Notes under the pieces: model-generated
What the model saw: the letters and a program-made list of their open reading frames with translations, nothing else
The model's database searches: none
Told to the model about the DNA's origin: nothing
Shown: positions 10,608 to 14,382 of the stretch, in pieces
Numbering within the stretch: position 1 is the stretch's first letter
Layout of the letters: each line of letters opens with the position of its first letter
Program-made: the position numbers and the translations under genes
Source: Eimeria necatrix
Lineage: Eukaryota > Apicomplexa > Conoidasida > Eucoccidiorida > Eimeriidae
NCBI RefSeq assembly: GCF_000499385.1
Contig: NW_013654758.1
Coordinates: forward strand, 1 to 14,382
Direction: 5' to 3'
Length of the DNA: 14,382 nt

Positions 10608-10865
10608 ATGCTTGAAAGCCTGACTGTCGGCGGCATGAGAGTCAGCATCAGCGTCTTTCTCGCGAAGATAATACGAGCTGTCGGTTATGTGGCAGCTGCA
10701 GACGGCCAGGCATACGACTCAAACGCCGAGGCTTACCAGTGTCTGAAAATTAGCGTATCAAATGGCTGGACATCTTCTTACCCCCGCAGTGGCTATGGTA
10801 GCCACTCGGAGGACATGAATTGCCCAGTGCTGCAGGCCCACATGCAGTTGTATTCAGCATTTTAG
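10608..10865 (+). other. Open frame in GC-rich island, possible exon (85 codons)
   Basis: The ATG at 10608 opens the frame, which is open upstream only to 10584. The product has a hydrophobic early part (ISVFLAKIIRAVGYVAAA), then a tyrosine-, serine- and asparagine-rich region (YDSNAEAYQ, SSYPRSGYGSHSED). An acceptor-like CTGCAG at about 10696-10701 lies within it, so part may be an exon paired with the 10316-10446 stretch. The stop codon coincides with the left arm of the long hairpin at 10863-10930. No family is recognised. Confidence 0.15.
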
Positions 10866-10930
10866 AAAGCTACGCGATCCCTTGAAACTTGTTGGCACGA
10901 ACAGTTTCAAGGGGTGCCTGTAGCCTTCTA
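10863..10930. repeat. Long imperfect inverted repeat (hairpin)
   Basis: CCCTTGAAACT at 10879-10889 pairs perfectly over 11 bases with AGTTTCAAGGG at 10903-10913, leaving a 13-base loop. A second stem outside it pairs TAGAAAGCTAC (10863-10873) with GTAGCCTTCTA (10920-10930), 10 of 11 positions complementary. A small asymmetric internal loop separates the two stems. The whole 68-base element could fold on either strand. It begins at the stop codon of the open frame 10608-10865. It could be a structured RNA, a 3'-end element, or a remnant of a small inverted-repeat transposon; no target-site duplication was established. Confidence 0.75.
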
Positions 10931-11052
10931 GGGTAAGGAATGACAGACGAGCAATAATCCGGACACCCAAGCAGCATTCTACAATATGTAGGAGAATGAT
11001 TTAGGGATTTTTTATTTCCGTATTTCGCTCGAATATATATTGCGGGCGGGCC

Positions 11053-11295
11053 ATGGTTGCTCTCGGACATTTTAGCACCAGTTCTTGGAGTTGGCTAGTT
11101 TCTGGAGGAAGCGTAATTCTTTTGAGCTGTGCCCGGCGCTATGGGCCTGTTTCAGCAAGGGTTGAAGCGGGAAGGCACCGTTACGCCAGCGCAGGCTTGG
11201 CATACTGTCCCACACACGAATCACTCGCAGTCACTCGAATGAGCAAAGCAGCATGGCCCAGTTTTAGCAATAATTTCTTTTTTTTCGTTGCTTGA
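11053..11295 (+). other. Open frame after TATA-like run (80 codons)
   Basis: The ATG at 11053 sits in CCATGG, a favourable start context, about 15 bases after an ATATATAT run. The product is small, mixed in character, with an arginine-containing middle and a terminal run of phenylalanines encoded by a T-tract. The low-complexity end makes a real protein less likely. No family is recognised. Confidence 0.1.
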
Positions 11296-11399
11296 CAATT
11301 TTCGGAAACGCAACAGCCCCAACTGCGCCGTCAGCTGTCATCCTGGACGAGGCAGTCACTGCCGCCGATTTACAATATCTTGTCTGAAGGGCACGGACC

Positions 11400-11413
11400 A
11401 CCTATATATAGGT
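11400..11413. repeat. 14-bp perfect palindrome ACCTATATATAGGT
   Basis: ACCTATATATAGGT is its own reverse complement, with an alternating TATATATA centre. The symmetry stops at the next base on each side. It might be a dimeric protein-binding site or a bidirectional TATA-like element, but no credible gene starts near it on either strand. Confidence 0.5.
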
Positions 11414-11691
11414 CAATATGTAAATTAACCTCCCATCTCATCGTTTATTTTGTGGCACAGCTCATTTTAAGAGGCTACCCCCACAAAGTGACACACATAA
11501 TGTGATCGGTTGTGACTCTAGTTTACACGTGATGCGTTCGTCCGTCTACTTCTTTTAACAAAATTATTTATTTTCTTCCTTAGCTTTTCACAATGAACAC
11601 TATATTTTTGTCACATGTGCTAGAAGCCCGTTTCGGCCCAACATTTTGCTGTCGGAATTAAGACCCCTGTCGCGTATATGTGCCGGCTGCA

Positions 11692-11699
11692 TATAAAAG
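11692..11699 (+). promoter_or_regulatory. TATA-like box TATAAAAG
   Basis: TATAAAAG matches the general eukaryotic TATA consensus. No plus-strand frame of note begins within the next few hundred bases, so it is likely chance. Confidence 0.08.
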
Positions 11700-13204
11700 A
11701 GAAGCGTGTTGTCCTGGGTCCGCAAGCTCATTTGAATTAATCTACAGTATGTGAAAATCGAAAAGGCGCAAGCATTGCCGAAAGCAGGTCGGTCACCGAA
11801 GCTCACGCCGAAATGAGCTCGTAAATGCAATAAGAAAACAACGGTAATACTGATGTTATATTATGAAGAACACAGAATGAAATAAGTGGCGATTTTTCTG
11901 GTAAAGTGAAGTAAGATCGGGAAAAAAATCACAGAGTTTTGCTTACATTTGCTTGCCAATTCTAGTTAAGTTGCTCGGTCAGAAGCTATACAACAAGGCA
12001 CCATTGCACGACCTTTATTCGGCCAGTTAGAAGCAACATCCAGAAAATCCAATGCTCAATAAATTCTTATTCTAATTGCGAATGCCAACCTGTATTCGTG
12101 TCGCTATATGGAGAGCATCTTCTGATCTCTCAGCTTGAGATGATGTATCCGGCATTGTACTGCTCTGTACGGTTGCTGGAAGCATCCTGTTCGGGGCGTT
12201 GCAAAATGGGATTCGGCAGTACTTTAAAGAGTAAGTCGAAAGCAGTGCTAATCTGTACGCAGCATCTCCGATTCTCGCTATTAGCGTACAGTGGCCTTTC
12301 TTTATGGTCTTTTTAGCATGCCCCAAAAGTAAAGGCAAGTATTTACGACAGGCAAGTGCTTGCTGCTGGGCCATCTTTTGCTCGCAGCAGAATGTTTCGT
12401 AATATGTTCAATTGGTATGTGCTTTTTTATTGCCACTGGCACTTGTGACGCAACACCTTTCTTGCACGCAACATCGTAAAGACGCATTCTTATAATCAAG
12501 ATTTACTGAGAAAATTTGATTTTGCCGCATCGTCTCAGTATCGCCGCGTCCACAAAACTGCAAAGCAAGGTTATGAAAGTAGTCGGTACCCCAGAAATGC
12601 TGCTAGGGTTATTGCCAGAAGCATAGATATCTGAAGATCTGGGGAAGTCACCGAGTTCGGGATGGCTCTACACGCTGGAGGCTTTATATTTTCATATATA
12701 GTGAGAGCGTGGCACAGTGCTAAAGTTGCAGATCATAGCAGTAGTAGCCCAGGCCCCCTCGTACTTTTCTATAAACGTGTTTTGGTGCCTTTTCGAAAGT
12801 CTGTACCGTTTTAATGTTGTTGAGACTGTTCAGCAGCAACGCCACCCTAGTTAGATAGCAACGGAAAATGACTGGAAAACTCCAGGGAAGTCGTAATCAT
12901 TCGGAACAAAAAAAAAGATGGCATGTCACGTTGGCAACGCATATCGAGCTTGTTTTGGAGTGGCTTTAAGCTACTAGATTGCCAGGCCTTGAAAGTGCAT
13001 CAGGATGTCGATTCTCCGGCTGCGCGACCACGTAGGGTTTGAGCTAAGTTGAACTCGTTGCCGAAACTGCTAGCCTTTGCACTATGGAAGCTTATGTACA
13101 TTGCAACAGCATCGTAACAATTACATAAAGGTCTCAGGGCGACCACTGGAGAGCGAAAGTTGCAAGCTTATATACAAACTTTTCTAAATTGTGGGAAAAG
13201 CTTT

Positions 13205-13486
13205 AAACCCTAAATCCTAAACCCTAAATTCTAAACCCTAAACCCTAAACCCTAAAAACCCTAAACCCTAAACCCTAAACCCTAAAATCCTAAACCCTGA
13301 ACCCTAAACCCTAAAGCCTAAACCCTAAATCCTAAACTCTAAACCCTAAACCCCAAACCCTAGACCCTAAACCCTAAACGCTAAAACCCTAAATCCTTAA
13401 AGCTAAAGCCTAAAACCTAAAGCCTAAAGCCTAAAGCCTGGATCCTTAAAACCCTAAAAGCTGGACGCCAAAACGCTAAACCCTCA
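13205..13486. repeat. Degenerate telomere-like AAACCCT array, internal
   Basis: Reading from 13205 the sequence divides into about 36 units of mostly 7 bases, of which about 17 are, or contain, a perfect AAACCCT. The rest differ by one or two changes (AAATCCT, AAACTCT, AAACCCC, AGACCCT, AAACGCT) or by one or two extra A or T. Perfect units cluster at 13205-13283 and 13341-13375. After about 13390 the phase breaks, AAAGCCT becomes the main unit, and after 13440 only scattered remnants remain. AAACCCT is the C-rich strand of the TTTAGGG telomere type known in coccidians, plants, chromerids and oomycetes. The amount of divergence argues against a block freshly maintained by telomerase and for an internal or subtelomeric relic. 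The left edge is abrupt, next to an 8-bp palindrome at 13197-13204; the right edge is gradual. Confidence 0.95.
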
Positions 13487-14382
13487 AGCCTCGAACGGAA
13501 ACAATTGCATGCCACGCCGTCAGGAGTTAGCGACAAAGGTTGAACTGGTGATTCGTTGTTTCAGCTTCATTGTTGTTCTACAGGGGCCAGCAACAGTCCC
13601 AAATTGCTTGAGTAAATTTGTCGTACAAAGCCATGTGTGTTCCAGAATTTGGTGAGTCATTTGTGTGCGGCTCCATGCAGGAAACGTACTTACTGCGGGA
13701 CAAAGCCATTGCATTTCTCGTTCGTTTTCCGACCTTGGGGATAAGTTTAATGCCTTGATGCTAACACTACAGTCTCGGAAGGACAACGAACTTTGTCGGC
13801 CACGATATAACCAGAATGTCTAGTCCTCGAAATTCTCATGCCCGACCCACTGCAACAATCACCATTCTGCACTGGCGCTTGCAGGGTTTCTCAAAAAAGC
13901 ACCCGCTCTTTACCGCGTTGGTGATGCAACCACATCACAAACGAGGAAGATGGGCTTATAAGTCGCGTTTTTCATTAAAGCAGCGTTTATGTTTAGCTTC
14001 CCAGGATCGCAATGCAAAACAAGCGAACAACACTCGTTTATCTACATGTAATGTCCGACTCAGTGTTAGACATTCATTAAAATAAGATATTCGGAAGACA
14101 TGCGTGAGCAACTAGGGAACGTTCCGTGCTTCTCAACAGCGAGGACAACGTTTTCATTGCTACGCGCGGCCGCTAAAAGCACCCAAAATTAGTTTCTGGG
14201 GTCATTTCTACGCGTTACCGCCAATCGCAGACGCACGTCCTGTTGTCCGAAATATTTGACACCGTGCTTGGAACACGTACTTTGCATCCGCAGTTCATGG
14301 CTTCCCTGCAAATGCTAGCTGTCTCAACAGTGAAACTTGCACTTTCGCTTGTTGAGCAGGTACCCACTCCTGACACGCGTGA
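13487..14382. other. Unique sequence right of telomere-like array, no gene recognised
   Basis: Two short frames exist here: a reverse-strand frame of 88 codons at 13520-13786 and a plus-strand frame of 89 codons at 13816-14085, whose product is rich in basic residues. Neither resembles a known family. TGCATGC, the core of a motif known from coccidian promoters, is present at 13506-13512, but a single copy is not meaningful. No subtelomeric satellite is seen. Confidence 0.55.

Larger units (their letters stand above)
11296..13204. other. No gene recognised, left flank of telomere-like array
   Basis: Frames reach at most 100 codons (reverse strand, 12072-12374) and none has a recognised domain. 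The composition is more A- and T-rich than the 10.2-11.3 kb island. Apart from the 11400-11413 palindrome and a TATA-like box there is no repeat visible by eye. Notably, no tandem satellite or telomere variant precedes the array at 13205. Confidence 0.6.

Noticed and set aside
13205..13486. CRISPR array or protein-coding heptad repeat
   Set aside because: The units are 7 bases with no spacers, they match the telomere heptamer, and all frames across them contain stops (TAA in the repeat).
3767..13512. GCATGC sites (3767, 3916, 8144, 12316, 13507) as coccidian ApiAP2 promoter motifs
   Set aside because: Five copies in 14.4 kb is close to the chance number, and they are not clustered before any credible start.
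1..14382. Copies of organelle DNA (mitochondrial gene fragments are common in Toxoplasma nuclear DNA)
   Set aside because: I recognised no cytochrome or rRNA fragment in any frame; a database search would be needed to exclude short ones.

Overview
The window is eukaryotic nuclear DNA in which I cannot identify a single gene with confidence. There is no long reading frame, no recognisable protein domain, no rRNA or tRNA and no bacterial-style operon. The longest ATG-started frame is about 142 codons. A rough estimate at about 45% GC over six frames predicts a longest chance frame of about this size, so frame length alone is not evidence for a gene.

The one feature with clear identity is a degenerate array of the heptamer AAACCCT (TTTAGGG on the other strand) at about 13205-13486. 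This telomeric heptamer is typical of coccidian apicomplexans (Toxoplasma, Neospora, Eimeria), chromerids, most land plants, several algae and oomycetes. CpG is common by eye, with no strong depletion, and no transposon protein or long terminal repeat is visible. I lean towards a coccidian-like subtelomere or internal telomere-like block. This is inference; a plant or other TTTAGGG lineage cannot be excluded.

Layout. 1-4663: no gene seen; only short frames on both strands. 4664-4924: a short, charged plus-strand frame with a splice-acceptor-like sequence just upstream. 4925-6463: a diverged 56-bp tandem duplication (5815-5914), short frames with hydrophobic stretches, and a perfect 10-bp stem-loop (6434-6463). 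6464-8470: no gene seen. 8471-9904: three of the longer plus-strand frames sit close together, with a 48-bp-period tandem duplication (9095-9183) between the first and second. 10200-11300: a more GC-rich island with a TATA-like box, several short frames and a long imperfect hairpin (10863-10930). 11296-13204: no gene seen apart from a palindrome (11400-11413) and a TATA-like box. 13205-13486: the telomere-like array, most regular at its left end and decaying to the right. 13487-14382: unique sequence with no recognised gene.

The C-rich strand of the array reads left to right. At a true left chromosome end this places the terminus to the left, yet 13.2 kb of non-telomeric sequence lies there. 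The array is therefore internal in this assembly. It could be an old chromosome end or junction, a block within a subtelomere, a repaired break, or a misjoin. No cooperating gene system is visible.
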